64,000 nucleotides of DNA. Source: Firmicutes bacterium HGW-Firmicutes-15 (GTDB lineage: Bacteria; Bacillota; Syntrophomonadia; Syntrophomonadales; Syntrophomonadaceae). The stretch spans positions 37,226 to 101,225 of the forward strand of contig PHAA01000008.1 of the NCBI GenBank assembly GCA_002840245.1, in the 5' to 3' direction. Both the position numbers and the translations under genes were made by a program. The notes beneath the pieces are model-generated. The model was given only the letters and a program-made list of their open reading frames with translations, was not told the origin of the DNA and ran no database searches. Of this stretch, positions 35,128 to 46,555 are shown piece after piece. Numbering within the stretch: the stretch's first letter is position 1; each line of letters begins with the position of its first letter.

Positions 35128-36018
35128 CTATCTTTTACCGTAAGGGATGATGAGATAATCCTGGTACATCATATCAATCATTTCTGGCCAGGATTGCGGA
35201 GAAAAACCTATTAAATTACGAAACTTACTGGAATCAAGAGAGCGGTCGCAAAAAGTGTCGTCATAAGGCTCAATCGCTATTTCATGGTTGTATTTAAGGG
35301 CTACTAATTTCAGCAGGTCATATTTGGATATTGGATCAGAGGATAGGTGATAAACCCCACTAATTGAGGCATTGGGGATAATGTAGTGGGCAATAATACT
35401 GGCCAGCTCTACAGTCGGAAAACCTGAGTAAATGTGGCGGGTATAGCCTTGAATCCTATCCTTCTGGGCAAAAAACCATTCAATGAGGCCAAGCTGCGAT
35501 TGGAGTTCATGGCCAATAATAGATGTGCGCAATGTCAGGCAATGAGGATAACTAACTTCTCCCAGCAGTTTACATTTTCCATAGAGATCAATAGCATCAG
35601 GGAAATCAGTCTCGCTATAGTTACCCTTATTGCCGCTAAATACGCAATCGGTACTGATGTGTAACAGGCGTGTACCGTATTCTTTACAGATTTGAGCAAT
35701 TCTATGGGGGAGAAGTGCGTTGATAGAGATGTTTGCCAATGGATCTTGACCATAGTAACCCTGCTTAACTATACCGATACAATTGATAACCAGCTCCGGT
35801 TTGATAAGGTCTATAGCGCTTATCAAGCTATCAAAGTCATTGGCATCAACGTTTAACTGCAGTTTTTTCAATAATTCCGGGGGCAGTAATTTTGCCCAGG
35901 TATCCTTATAACGCGCAGTAGCAAATACATCAAGGTTTTCGTAGCTTGAAAGATGGAGGAACAGCTTATGTCCCAGCATTCCATTCGCACCAAGAATTAG
36001 CACTTTTGCATTTTTCAT
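35128..36018 (-). CDS. RmlD/WbvR-like 4-keto sugar reductase
   Basis: A 296-residue short-chain reductase of the dTDP-4-dehydrorhamnose reductase type (KVLILGANGMLGHKLFLHLS, RLLHISTDCVFSGNKGNYSE, DLYGKCKLLGE with Y-x3-K). It lacks the C-terminal cupin extension of CapF/WbjC-type reductases, so the pathway may end in L-QuiNAc/L-RhaNAc (WbvR-like) instead of L-FucNAc. It is first in a five-gene minus-strand operon and has a full sigma-K-like promoter about 100 bases upstream. Confidence 0.8.
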   Translation of the reverse strand: MKNAKVLILGANGMLGHKLFLHLSSYENLDVFATARYKDTWAKLLPPELLKKLQLNVDANDFDSLISAIDLIKPELVINCIGIVKQGYYGQDPLANISINALLPHRIAQICKEYGTRLLHISTDCVFSGNKGNYSETDFPDAIDLYGKCKLLGEVSYPHCLTLRTSIIGHELQSQLGLIEWFFAQKDRIQGYTRHIYSGFPTVELASIIAHYIIPNASISGVYHLSSDPISKYDLLKLVALKYNHEIAIEPYDDTFCDRSLDSSKFRNLIGFSPQSWPEMIDMMYQDYLIIPYGKR

Positions 36019-36117
36019 ACCATTCAGCCTTTCTTAACTCAAAACAAACATAGATGCATTTTTTCGGTTGTTACTATGTTTATTGATATTTAAGCAAGAA
36101 TATTCGACATTTATGGT

Positions 36118-36146
36118 TATGGTATGTTAGGAGCATAAAAAACGTG
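36118..36146 (-). promoter_or_regulatory. Sigma-K-like promoter for the deoxy-amino-sugar operon
   Basis: On the minus strand CAC at 36146-36144, a 17-base spacer and CATACCATA at 36126-36118 match the consensus fully. Confidence 0.62.
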
Positions 36147-36163
36147 CCATCATAAATAAATGA

Positions 36164-38507
<2,344 letters not shown>

Positions 38508-38557
38508 TATCGTTATTGTTAAAGCTCTCCAGACTAGGTCAGAGGGCTTAGAACTTA

Positions 38558-38601
38558 GAAAAAACTGTTTTTAGGCTAAAAAGCTTGGAAACGGTTTTTT
38601 C
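38558..38601 (+). terminator. Rho-independent terminator after collagen-like gene 2
   Basis: GAAAAAACTGTTT at 38558-38570 pairs with AAACGGTTTTTTC at 38589-38601 (13-bp stem with one G-U pair). The 3' arm is itself T-rich. Confidence 0.75.
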
Positions 38602-38708
38602 ATTACTTATTGTGTGGATGCATTGCAACAATTGTGACTATGGAATAGGTTCCAAAGCTTCAGAATAATTAATATATTAGTTAGTAAAAAATTAATGTGG
38701 GTGAAAAA

Positions 38709-40535
38709 ATGCATATTAGTATAGTTCTTTTAACTTGCGAAGATCTGGAAATAACCCGGCAATCCTTGGAACATATCATAAGATATACCGATGAACCCTA
38801 TGAACTAATTGTTGTCAATAACGGATCTAATGATGAAACCATAGAGTACCTTAAATCGCAAAAGGATATCCAGCTAATATTAAACTCGGTGCCACCGGGA
38901 ATTGCCAAGGGCTATAATCAGGGGGCCGAATTAGTCAGTGGAAAATTTATTCTATTTATGAGCTGCTATAGTTTATTAACGGAGAATGGCTTGAAGAGCA
39001 TGCTGCGATGTATTCAAGCTCAAGAGATGGCTGCCATGGTAGGTCCTGTGAGCAATGATGTCAGTGGTCATCAGCGCATACCAATCCCTTATAAAGATCT
39101 AAGTGACTTGGATGACTTTGCCAGGCAGAACCGAATGCAGAACATGGGAAACAATAAACAGGTATTTAGGTTATTGAGCCACTGTCTGCTGGTGAAAAAG
39201 GAAGTAATAGAAGAACTGGGCGGATTTGATGAACGGTTTGGGTTGGGGACTTATGAGGATGATGATTTGTGCTTCAGAGCCTTAAATAAGGGCTATTCTC
39301 TATATATTGCACTGGATGCTTTTGTTCATTACGTCAACCCTCTATCGCTGCCATCAGCTGATCCAGCCAGTTTTTTTAGGCTGCTCGCAGAGAACCGGCA
39401 AAAAGCCATTGATAAATGGGGCTATGATATTGCGGATTTTCTTATTAAGGCAAGAACTCCCATAAGCATCAGTCTTTGTATGATAGTCAGAAATGAGGAA
39501 GAGGTTCTGGCCCGGTGTCTTGACTGCGTTAAGGAAATAGCTGATGAAATTATAATCGTCGATACCGGTTCAACCGATAGTACCAAGAAAATTGCCCGCC
39601 GTTATACCGAGCAGATATTTGACTTTAAATGGATCGATGACTTTGCAGCCGCTCGCAATTTTGCCTTCCAGCATGCTAGCAAGGAATATATTCTTTGGTT
39701 AGATGCAGATGATGTTATATTTGAAGATGAGCAAATCAAATTTCTCACCCTTAAACAAACGCTGGATCCATCCATTGATGCGGTTACCATGAATTACAAT
39801 CTGGGATTTGATAAGCATGGAAATATAACCACCAGCCTGCGCAGGAATCGCTTGGTCAAGCGCTCCAATCATTTTCAGTGGATCGGAGCGGTACATGAAT
39901 ACCTGGCTGTACATGGGCAGAGCCTGGATAGTGATATTGCCATCACCCATAAAAGTGAATGGCATGACTCTGAACGGAATCTGAATATTTATGAAAAGCG
40001 CCTGGCGGCAGGCGAAGCCTTTTCCCCCCGTGATCAGTATTACTTTGCCAATGAATTGCTGGATCACCAAATGTATGATAGAGCGATCGAATGGTACCAA
40101 AAATTTCTAGAGACGGGACAGGGCTGGGTGGAAGACAATCTTGCGGCCTGCAGAAAGCTGGCCAACTGTTTCCACAGGCTCGGTGATCTTTCGAATGCAG
40201 AAAAATACATTTTTAAATCATTTATATATGACACCCCACGGGCTGAGTTTTGTTGTCTCCTGGGCTATCATTTTCAACTTAGCGAACAATTCAGGCAAGC
40301 TGCTTTTTGGTATAAAATGGCTAGCGAATTAGAAAAACCGTTAGGCAATAGGGGTTTTATTGATCATGCATCCTGGACCTGGGTGCCGCACATTCAGCTC
40401 TGCGTTTGCTATGATCGATTAGGGGAGTATGAGCTGGCTTACCGACATAATGAGATCGCTGCCACATTTATTCCGGATGACCTTAGCGTTTTAAACAATA
40501 GAGAATATCTTGAAAAAAGATTGGGGAAAGGATAA
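38709..40535 (+). CDS. Double GT2 glycosyltransferase with C-terminal TPR-like region
   Basis: A 608-residue protein with two GT-A domains. Domain 1 (residues 1-245) has ISIVLLTCEDLEITRQSLEHI, VVNNGSNDETIEYLKS and GTYEDDDLCFRALN. Domain 2 (residues 255-460) has ISLCMIVRNEEEVLARCLDCV, IVDTGSTDSTKKIARRY, ILWLDADDVI and WIGAVHEYL, like the SunS/TPR-linked GT2 enzymes. The rest is helical and repeat-like (ANCFHRLGDLSNAEKYIFKS). A GTG at 38697 is the other possible start. It is followed by another GT gene 26 bases downstream. The two domains may add two different sugars in turn. Confidence 0.85.
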   Translation: MHISIVLLTCEDLEITRQSLEHIIRYTDEPYELIVVNNGSNDETIEYLKSQKDIQLILNSVPPGIAKGYNQGAELVSGKFILFMSCYSLLTENGLKSMLRCIQAQEMAAMVGPVSNDVSGHQRIPIPYKDLSDLDDFARQNRMQNMGNNKQVFRLLSHCLLVKKEVIEELGGFDERFGLGTYEDDDLCFRALNKGYSLYIALDAFVHYVNPLSLPSADPASFFRLLAENRQKAIDKWGYDIADFLIKARTPISISLCMIVRNEEEVLARCLDCVKEIADEIIIVDTGSTDSTKKIARRYTEQIFDFKWIDDFAAARNFAFQHASKEYILWLDADDVIFEDEQIKFLTLKQTLDPSIDAVTMNYNLGFDKHGNITTSLRRNRLVKRSNHFQWIGAVHEYLAVHGQSLDSDIAITHKSEWHDSERNLNIYEKRLAAGEAFSPRDQYYFANELLDHQMYDRAIEWYQKFLETGQGWVEDNLAACRKLANCFHRLGDLSNAEKYIFKSFIYDTPRAEFCCLLGYHFQLSEQFRQAAFWYKMASELEKPLGNRGFIDHASWTWVPHIQLCVCYDRLGEYELAYRHNEIAATFIPDDLSVLNNREYLEKRLGKG

Positions 40536-40561
40536 AGGAATTATTCGGAGGTGAATTTACT

Positions 40562-41206
40562 GTGCTTATCGACTACGAAATAATCATACCCTCCCATAGA
40601 CCTCAATTAAGCCATGAAGCGCAATCATGCGTTAAATATTTCAATAACCGGATTTTTGATGGTACCGGTTACCCGTCATTTTCTAAGCTTATTAATGACT
40701 GTATAGTCACTAGTAATTACGAAAAAATTATTATATGCAATGATAAGGCCCGCCCCACAACTTCAGATATAGGAAAAATTTTAACCATGCTGGATGAAGG
40801 CTGGGGAGTAGTTGCCCCTTACCGGTTCGGTTTTTTCGGATTTAAAAAAGACTTGATAAGAAAAATTGGTTTTTTAGATGAACGCTATATTGGCGGTGGA
40901 TATGAGGATAATGATTATATCCTCAGGTTGAAAGAGGCAGATGTTAGTTATTATGAGAACGAAGAAATTGAGTATGTTTATTTACCAACGTCCTGGAACT
41001 ATGAAATATCAGGTTTGACCGGAAATTATTATCAAACCAAATGGAGACAGGAAGGAAATACTTATACCAGGCGATTACCTGAAGAAGATTATGGATATGA
41101 TATAGGCCCATTTAAAAATTCGTATTTTACTACGTTTGATAAGTCAGTACTGCTTCCCGTAAGGCGCAACCTAAAAGAGCAAATAATGCAGGTTGATTTT
41201 ATATAG
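40562..41206 (+). CDS. Glycosyltransferase-like protein (GT-A type)
   Basis: A 214-residue protein with a GT2-like end. DEGWGVVAPYRFGFFGFKKDLIRKIGFLDERYIGGGYEDNDYILRL holds the acceptor-side GGYEDND motif. The N-terminal nucleotide-binding part is shorter than usual, so it may be a reduced or specialised transferase. GTG start with GGAGG 9 bases upstream. It is co-transcribed with the double-GT2 gene. Confidence 0.72.
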   Translation: MLIDYEIIIPSHRPQLSHEAQSCVKYFNNRIFDGTGYPSFSKLINDCIVTSNYEKIIICNDKARPTTSDIGKILTMLDEGWGVVAPYRFGFFGFKKDLIRKIGFLDERYIGGGYEDNDYILRLKEADVSYYENEEIEYVYLPTSWNYEISGLTGNYYQTKWRQEGNTYTRRLPEEDYGYDIGPFKNSYFTTFDKSVLLPVRRNLKEQIMQVDFI

Positions 41207-41281
41207 TGAGTATTCAGACTCCAAATTGACGGCGCAAGATAAGCAGTGGAAATTTCGCCAAGGTTTCAAAGCAAACAGGAA

Positions 41282-41791
41282 TTATGGCTCCAGCCATGTA
41301 ATACTAACTGAAAGTGTGTTGGCTTCGCTGGTATTGTTTTTTATACGTAATGAGAAATGATTATCTGAAGTGGTACCCGGTAGAACGAATTCACCATCAT
41401 ATGTCATGGAAATCTTTCCAGATGTTTGAATAACTGAAGTTAGGAGGTCTCCACCCGAGGTGGGGTCAGTAGCCTGAGTAATATACTTAACTGTCATAGC
41501 ACTACTGTCGGTACAATTCCAGTTTCTATTAAGCGGGCTTAGCGAAAACCCTGATACGGCAAGGGGAGCATTGCGTAATATATCAATGGTTGTAGTGGTA
41601 AGCGTACCCCCCTCAATTCTAATTACTTCAATCATTTTATTTGAGTCTGCCGGGTTTGTAACCTCTAAAGCCAGATATCCACTGGCGTCAATTGACTGGG
41701 ATCCCGTTGCAACTGAATATATTTTCCCTTCTTCGCTCAATAACTGATGTCGAGAATCTCTAGTATCATCGATAAATCTGCTAATTGCCAC
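41282..41791 (-). CDS. Beta-rich protein of a three-member local family (member 1)
   Basis: A 169-residue protein related to the one encoded at 42085-42612 (shared patterns: GSGYLA/ASGYLALEV, ILRN/IYRNA, AKYI/VKYITQATDPTSGG, ending in a W-(L/E) motif). The family is unknown to me. It has no signal peptide. The start is GTG, with GAGGGGAG upstream. Adjacent genes are glycosyltransferases, and it may be a surface subunit. It points toward its neighbour at 42085 on the opposite strand, as if one copy had been inverted. Confidence 0.62.
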   Translation of the reverse strand: MAISRFIDDTRDSRHQLLSEEGKIYSVATGSQSIDASGYLALEVTNPADSNKMIEVIRIEGGTLTTTTIDILRNAPLAVSGFSLSPLNRNWNCTDSSAMTVKYITQATDPTSGGDLLTSVIQTSGKISMTYDGEFVLPGTTSDNHFSLRIKNNTSEANTLSVSITWLEP

Positions 41792-41988
41792 TCTGTCTTT
41801 TCTCCCCTCTATGTTTTATCATTTCATGATTATGACACTTCAATCTTAGTTTTGATTATCAAATATTCAAAAGTCCCAGTTAATAACAGTATATGCCAGT
41901 TTATAAAATCAGGTACACCCTGGCGAGCTTTGTAAATTCGTTAATTTGACATATCTTGTGAATTACCAATGGAATCAACCCCCATTTT

Positions 41989-42017
41989 CACCATATCAAC
42001 CATGTAATCATATAATG
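41989..42017 (+). promoter_or_regulatory. Sigma-K-like promoter for the 42085 gene
   Basis: CAC at 41989-41991, a 17-base spacer and CATATAATG at 42009-42017, with G at the last -10 position. Confidence 0.55.
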
Positions 42018-42084
42018 TAATGCTATTCGTATATTGTTTAACTTTTTAATCACTGCATGAATTTTTGCTTGGGAGGTTGAGCTT

Positions 42085-42612
42085 ATGCCCAACTATAAAA
42101 TCATATCCAGTGCTTCTGACCCGCTGGTTGTTCTCAATAATCAGCCGTATACCGATGCTGCGAAAAATGGACAAGTGTATGATATAACGACGGGAGACGT
42201 GACGGTATCTGGAAGCGGGTATCTGGCGGCTCAGTTAACTATACCGGCAAATCAGAACATAACCGTTTATATACTGCGACTGATAGGAGGATCCACCGTT
42301 AGTACGACATTCGAAATATACCGTAATGCTGCTTTCACGGGTGGAACATCAATAACCCCTGCTAATAACAACTGGGATTATTCGGGGGGCAGTGTCTGTA
42401 CTGCCAAGTATATAAATCAGTTGGCTGATCCTACTAGCGGCGGCACACTGTTGATCTCGGTTACTCAGGCCGGTGGAGGTGTGCTGCTTCCCTTTGATGG
42501 CAGGATTATTATTCCCAGTTCAACTGTAGATAGGCAATTTTATTTGCTTCTTAAAAACAAAACGACTACAACCAACGTTTGTTCGATAAGCTTAGCCTAT
42601 TGGGAAGTTTGA
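42085..42612 (+). CDS. Beta-rich protein of a three-member local family (member 2)
   Basis: A 175-residue protein starting MPNYKIISSASDPLVVLNN. It is clearly related to the protein at 41282-41791 and shares its N-terminal MPN(Y/F)KI start with the one at 60726. Segments include GSGYLAAQLTIPANQN and AKYINQLADPTSGGTLLISV. No function is known. GGGAGG lies 6 bases before the ATG. With its own sigma-K-like promoter it is probably a mother-cell protein delivered to the spore surface. Confidence 0.65.
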   Translation: MPNYKIISSASDPLVVLNNQPYTDAAKNGQVYDITTGDVTVSGSGYLAAQLTIPANQNITVYILRLIGGSTVSTTFEIYRNAAFTGGTSITPANNNWDYSGGSVCTAKYINQLADPTSGGTLLISVTQAGGGVLLPFDGRIIIPSSTVDRQFYLLLKNKTTTTNVCSISLAYWEV

Positions 42613-42703
42613 CTATGCGAATAAATGGGATTAAAGATCATATATAAGAATCATATCAGGTCATCATTGCAATAAATGCTTGGATTGGAAAGTCGAGGGG
42701 AAT

Positions 42704-43873
42704 ATGAATACAAGAAAAATATGTGTGGTAACCGGAACAAGAGCTGACTATGGGTTATTATACTGGCTGATGAAAGAAATACAGGCTGATGAAGATCTGG
42801 TACTGCAGATCGTGGCTACAGGTATGCATCTTTCTCCAGAGTTCGGTCTTACCTATAAAACTATTGAAGAAGATGGTTTCAAAATTGACCAAAAAGTAGA
42901 GATGCTGCTATCCAGTGATACGCCGGTAGGAATTGCTAAATCTATCGGTCTGGCCACTATCGGCTTTGCAGATGTTTTGGAACGTTTAAAGCCGGATATT
43001 TTGGCCATATTGGGTGACAGGTTTGAGATTTTTGCGGCGGCGCAAGCAGCCATGGTTGCCAGGATTCCAATTGCCCATTTGGGGGGGGGCGAGTCAACCG
43101 AAGGGGTAATAGACGAAGCTATAAGACATTCAATTACCAAAATGTCTCATTTACATTTCGTAGCCAATGAAACCTATCGGCAAAGAGTGATTCAGTTAGG
43201 AGAGAACCCGGAACGAGTATTTAATTATGGTGAAATAGAATTGGATAATATAATGAGGCTTATTTTGCTGGATAGAGAAGCTCTCGAACATAAAATAGAA
43301 TTTAAATTCCAACCGACGGTTTTTCTGGTTACATATCATCCCGTAACCCTGTGTAATAATTCGGAGCAAGCAATGGCAGTTTTATTGGGCGCTTTAGATC
43401 AATTTCCCGAGGCCAGTATAATTTTTACCAAACCCAATGCTGATACCAACGGCAGAGTACTGATAAAAATGATAGATGAATATGTTGCAACTCATTCAAG
43501 CCGAGCGAGGACTTTTACTTCTATGGGCCAGCTTTTATATTTGAGTGCTATAAAGAACGCGGATGTAGTAATAGGAAACTCTTCCAGCGGTCTTACGGAA
43601 GTTCCGGCTTTAAGCAAGCCGACAGTAAATATTGGAAATAGACAAAAAGGACGGTTAAAGGCTAGTTCGGTTATTGATTGTGAGGAAAATGAGGAGCAAA
43701 TCATAGCAGCTATTCAAAAGGCTCTTTCGCCAGATTTTAAGGGTTCATTACGCCAAGTTCTTTCGCCATATGGGGAGGGCAATGCTTCCCTGCGAATTAA
43801 AGAACATCTTAAAACAGTTGATTTAGAAGGTATAACTATGAAAGAATTTTATGATTTTGTAGGTAAGCGATAA
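42704..43873 (+). CDS. legG: NeuC/LegG-like hydrolysing UDP-sugar 2-epimerase
   Basis: A 389-residue enzyme of the hydrolysing UDP-N-acetylglucosamine 2-epimerase family (KICVVTGTRADYGLLYWLM, LGDRFEIFAAAQAAMVARIPIAHL, ESTEGVIDEAIRHSITKMSHLHFV, VIGNSSSGLTEVPAL). In legionaminic acid synthesis this step removes UDP and inverts C2. The usual H-x-H-G-G-E segment reads HLGGGE, so the second His is a Gly; the change falls in a run of nine G residues at 43081-43089. The ATG at 42704 has GAGGGG upstream; a TTG at 42680 is less likely. It probably follows the 42085 unit. Confidence 0.83.
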   Translation: MNTRKICVVTGTRADYGLLYWLMKEIQADEDLVLQIVATGMHLSPEFGLTYKTIEEDGFKIDQKVEMLLSSDTPVGIAKSIGLATIGFADVLERLKPDILAILGDRFEIFAAAQAAMVARIPIAHLGGGESTEGVIDEAIRHSITKMSHLHFVANETYRQRVIQLGENPERVFNYGEIELDNIMRLILLDREALEHKIEFKFQPTVFLVTYHPVTLCNNSEQAMAVLLGALDQFPEASIIFTKPNADTNGRVLIKMIDEYVATHSSRARTFTSMGQLLYLSAIKNADVVIGNSSSGLTEVPALSKPTVNIGNRQKGRLKASSVIDCEENEEQIIAAIQKALSPDFKGSLRQVLSPYGEGNASLRIKEHLKTVDLEGITMKEFYDFVGKR

Positions 43874-44001
43874 GAATAGTATTTATTTTATTCCTTTCAG
43901 AACGTAGTAGTACACTCGAAGAGAAAGACATCAAGTGTTGTCCTTGCCTGCCCCAGCCCCTTCGCATAACCCCAATTTGGTAATCGTCTGACCCCATCAT
44001 T

Positions 44002-44029
44002 AACACATAGGATTGTAGAGCATATATTA
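44002..44029 (+). promoter_or_regulatory. Sigma-K-like promoter for the ligase/aminomutase/nonulosonate operon
   Basis: AAC at 44002-44004, a 16-base spacer and CATATATTA at 44021-44029. Confidence 0.55.
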
Positions 44030-44056
44030 GAAGCAAGTCATCATTTCCATGGATTA

Positions 44057-45376
44057 TTGGTTTGGGAAATCGACCATGAATACAGATGGGTGGAGACTGG
44101 ATCTTTGCTCCTACAAAGAACCTGGAAGGTGGATGTTAGAAAGTTGGATATGGATAGAAACTTTCTTGAATTAGTATTGCAATATGCAGAGAAAAGTTCG
44201 TTTTACCGCAATTTGTACCATGGACACTTCATAGAACGTTTTACAGACGTTCCTTTAATTAACAAGCAGATGTTATTGGACGATCAGTCGTTGAATCCAC
44301 CTTTTGGTTCGAACGTTTGCGTTGAAAGCAAAAAGATTGCTCGTTTGCATAGAACATCCGGAACCACCATGCGTCCGCTGACGTTAGTGCTGACCGCCAG
44401 TGATATTGAACACGTTATTATGGGGGGGAGGCGGGCTTTCAGAACAGCCGGGATGGATGAGAATGATATTGTTTTTAATTGCATGAATTATTGTATGTGG
44501 ATGGGTGGTTTCATGGATCATCAGAGTATGGAGGCGACCGGAGCTGCTGTTGTTCCCTACGGGGTCGGAAAAACGGAAAATTTGATTGCCATGTTGCTTG
44601 AGATTGATTCACCCTGTATTCACTCTACGCCTTCATATCTTGCCGCGATTCGAAAAGTGCTGCGGGAGAAGTATGGTTTGTCTCCACGATATCTGGGGCT
44701 GAAAAAGGGCTTTTTGGGTGGAGAAGCTGGCATGCAGGATGAAGTTTTTCGCAAAAAAATTGAGGACGAATGGGAAATGAAGGCGATCAACGCCAATTAT
44801 GGACTTTCCGAGGTTATGAGTATCCTGGGTGCGGAATGCGATCGTCGGGAAGGCCTCCATTTTACAGCTTCACCATTTTTGCAGGTGGAGATAATAGATT
44901 CGGCAAGTGGGCTAGAACTACCGCTGAAGGCCGGTGTTATCGGGGAAATGGTTCTGACTAACCTGGTCAAAGAAGCTCAACCTTTAATCAGGTATAGTAC
45001 TGGCGATATTATAGAAATCATTTCAACCGATGTCTGTCCTTGTGGTAATGAAGGTTTTCGCTTCCTTATTCGTGGGCGCAGCGATGATATGCTGGTTATC
45101 AAAGGGATCAATTTTTATCCGGAAGCCATTCGGCCTTTGCTTTCCAAGTATCCCGAATGTACCGGCACCTATATAGTCAGGGTTCCGAATCGCCAGCCGA
45201 TTGATGAGATTTCAATCAGGGTACAAGTGCTTACCGGAGAGCAGAACCATTTCTCCCTTGCCGAAGAGATTAAAAAAGAAATCAGAGACCGGCTGTTTAT
45301 AACGCCGGAAATCATCCTGGTCCAAGACCTTGAAGGCGGGGAAAACAAAATCAGACTGGTGGAAAGGTGGAGTTAA
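44057..45376 (+). CDS. PaaK-like adenylate-forming ligase
   Basis: Up to 439 residues of the phenylacetate-CoA ligase type. Core motifs are ARLHRTSGTTMRPLTLVLTA (AMP loop), CIHSTPSYLAAI, GGEAGMQDEVF, NANYGLSEV, YSTGDIIEI and RSDDMLVIKGINFYPEAIRP. Such enzymes activate a carboxylic acid as an adenylate, usually passing it to CoA. The start is unclear: TTG at 44057 follows the promoter closely, and an ATG at 44150 would still keep the whole catalytic part; neither has a good ribosome site. It heads an operon with an aminomutase-like radical SAM protein, a NeuD-like acyltransferase and NeuB, so it may provide an acyl group for the nonulosonate. Confidence 0.8.
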   Translation: MVWEIDHEYRWVETGSLLLQRTWKVDVRKLDMDRNFLELVLQYAEKSSFYRNLYHGHFIERFTDVPLINKQMLLDDQSLNPPFGSNVCVESKKIARLHRTSGTTMRPLTLVLTASDIEHVIMGGRRAFRTAGMDENDIVFNCMNYCMWMGGFMDHQSMEATGAAVVPYGVGKTENLIAMLLEIDSPCIHSTPSYLAAIRKVLREKYGLSPRYLGLKKGFLGGEAGMQDEVFRKKIEDEWEMKAINANYGLSEVMSILGAECDRREGLHFTASPFLQVEIIDSASGLELPLKAGVIGEMVLTNLVKEAQPLIRYSTGDIIEIISTDVCPCGNEGFRFLIRGRSDDMLVIKGINFYPEAIRPLLSKYPECTGTYIVRVPNRQPIDEISIRVQVLTGEQNHFSLAEEIKKEIRDRLFITPEIILVQDLEGGENKIRLVERWS

Positions 45377-45469
45377 GCCCTATATGCATTAAAGGAGAAA
45401 ATACTGTAATCATGCGGGTTTATCCGCGCTACCGATACCCGCCAAATAGAATGGGAGGATAGGTAACGG

Positions 45470-46555
45470 ATGCAGGAGCCAAAAAAGGTTGCTTTTAAAC
45501 AGAAGGTGCCCAACTATCTGCAGCATTTGCTTAAAGGAATACAGCATGAATTTGGAGAGAGATCTCCTGAATATAATGCAATATATAATCAGTATTTTTA
45601 TTCGCCGCTGGAAGACATAGTCACCAAAGAGCATAACATGAAGCATTATGAGGCTGCAATCAGGAGCAAGGAAGAATTACCCCGCGGCCTAGAACGGTTG
45701 TACAGGCGGTCGCTGGTTATTGATCTAACCATGGTTTGCGCAGCCCACTGCCGATACTGTCTCCGTTCTAATTATGAACCGATACAGATCAAAAGAAGCG
45801 ACATTAGAGGAATTGTTGCTTATGTCGGAACGGATGAATATTTGAAAGAGCTGCTGATAACAGGCGGCGATCCATTCATGGTACCCCATTTGCTGATGCA
45901 GTTGATTGCGGAAGTGGTTAGAGATGCACCTAATATTGAGATTATAAGGATTGGTACTCGTCTGCCGGTGCAGTCTCCCGATAAGTTCAATGAAGAATTA
46001 TTCGATTTTTTCAAGTCATATTGTAATAGGGTTCGTTTTGAATGTGCTATTCAGATTAACCATGCTATTGAATTGCAGGAACAGCCTCGGAAAATCATGG
46101 CAAGATTACAGGAGTCCGGGGTTAGAATTTACAGTCAGAATGTTTTACTTAAAAATGTAAATGATAATGTCGAGGCACTGGTGGAGTTATATGATAATCT
46201 CAGATATCTGGGTATCGAGGCCCATTATCTTTTTCATCCAGTTCCTATAATTGGCACTCAACATTTTCGGATAAGTGTTTCCAGAGCTATTTCCCTGGTC
46301 AAAGAACTGACATCATCCGGTCAGATATCAGGCCGTATCAAACCGATGCTTTCCTTAATGACGGATGTTGGCAAGGTAACCTTATATGAAGATACCCTGG
46401 GTGTTAAAGACGAAGCCGGATATTATGATGTCAGAACCTGTTACCGGATTGAGGACAGATGGCGCTGGAACCCTGATTACTTGCTTCCGGATACGGCCAG
46501 GATTGATGAGCATGGATGCATCACGGTCAAATATCTTGACGGGGGGGATGACTGA
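45470..46555 (+). CDS. KamA-family radical SAM protein (lysine 2,3-aminomutase-like)
   Basis: A 361-residue radical SAM enzyme. The cluster motif is CAAHCRYC in DLTMVCAAHCRYCLR; GGDPFMVPHLLMQLI, IRIGTRLPVQSP and YSQNVLLKNVND follow the KamA pattern. A lysine in LMTDVGKVTLYED fits the position of the PLP lysine in aminomutases. Family members move an amino group from the alpha to the beta carbon of lysine, glutamate or similar. The setting between a carboxylate ligase and a sugar acyltransferase points to a beta-amino acid used in glycan decoration, not catabolism. It ends in a TGATG overlap with the next gene. Confidence 0.83.
   Translation: MQEPKKVAFKQKVPNYLQHLLKGIQHEFGERSPEYNAIYNQYFYSPLEDIVTKEHNMKHYEAAIRSKEELPRGLERLYRRSLVIDLTMVCAAHCRYCLRSNYEPIQIKRSDIRGIVAYVGTDEYLKELLITGGDPFMVPHLLMQLIAEVVRDAPNIEIIRIGTRLPVQSPDKFNEELFDFFKSYCNRVRFECAIQINHAIELQEQPRKIMARLQESGVRIYSQNVLLKNVNDNVEALVELYDNLRYLGIEAHYLFHPVPIIGTQHFRISVSRAISLVKELTSSGQISGRIKPMLSLMTDVGKVTLYEDTLGVKDEAGYYDVRTCYRIEDRWRWNPDYLLPDTARIDEHGCITVKYLDGGDD

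Noticed and set aside
34518..35150. 210-residue frame opposite the CapE-like gene
   Set aside because: No ribosome site or family character; it lies fully antisense to a well-supported gene.
44048..44176. ATG frame overlapping the start of the PaaK-like gene in another phase
   Set aside because: It ends after about 40 codons and shows no ribosome site or similarity; treated as chance.
45470..46555. KamA-like protein as a lysine catabolism enzyme
   Set aside because: No other lysine fermentation genes are near, and its gene overlaps a sugar acyltransferase gene.
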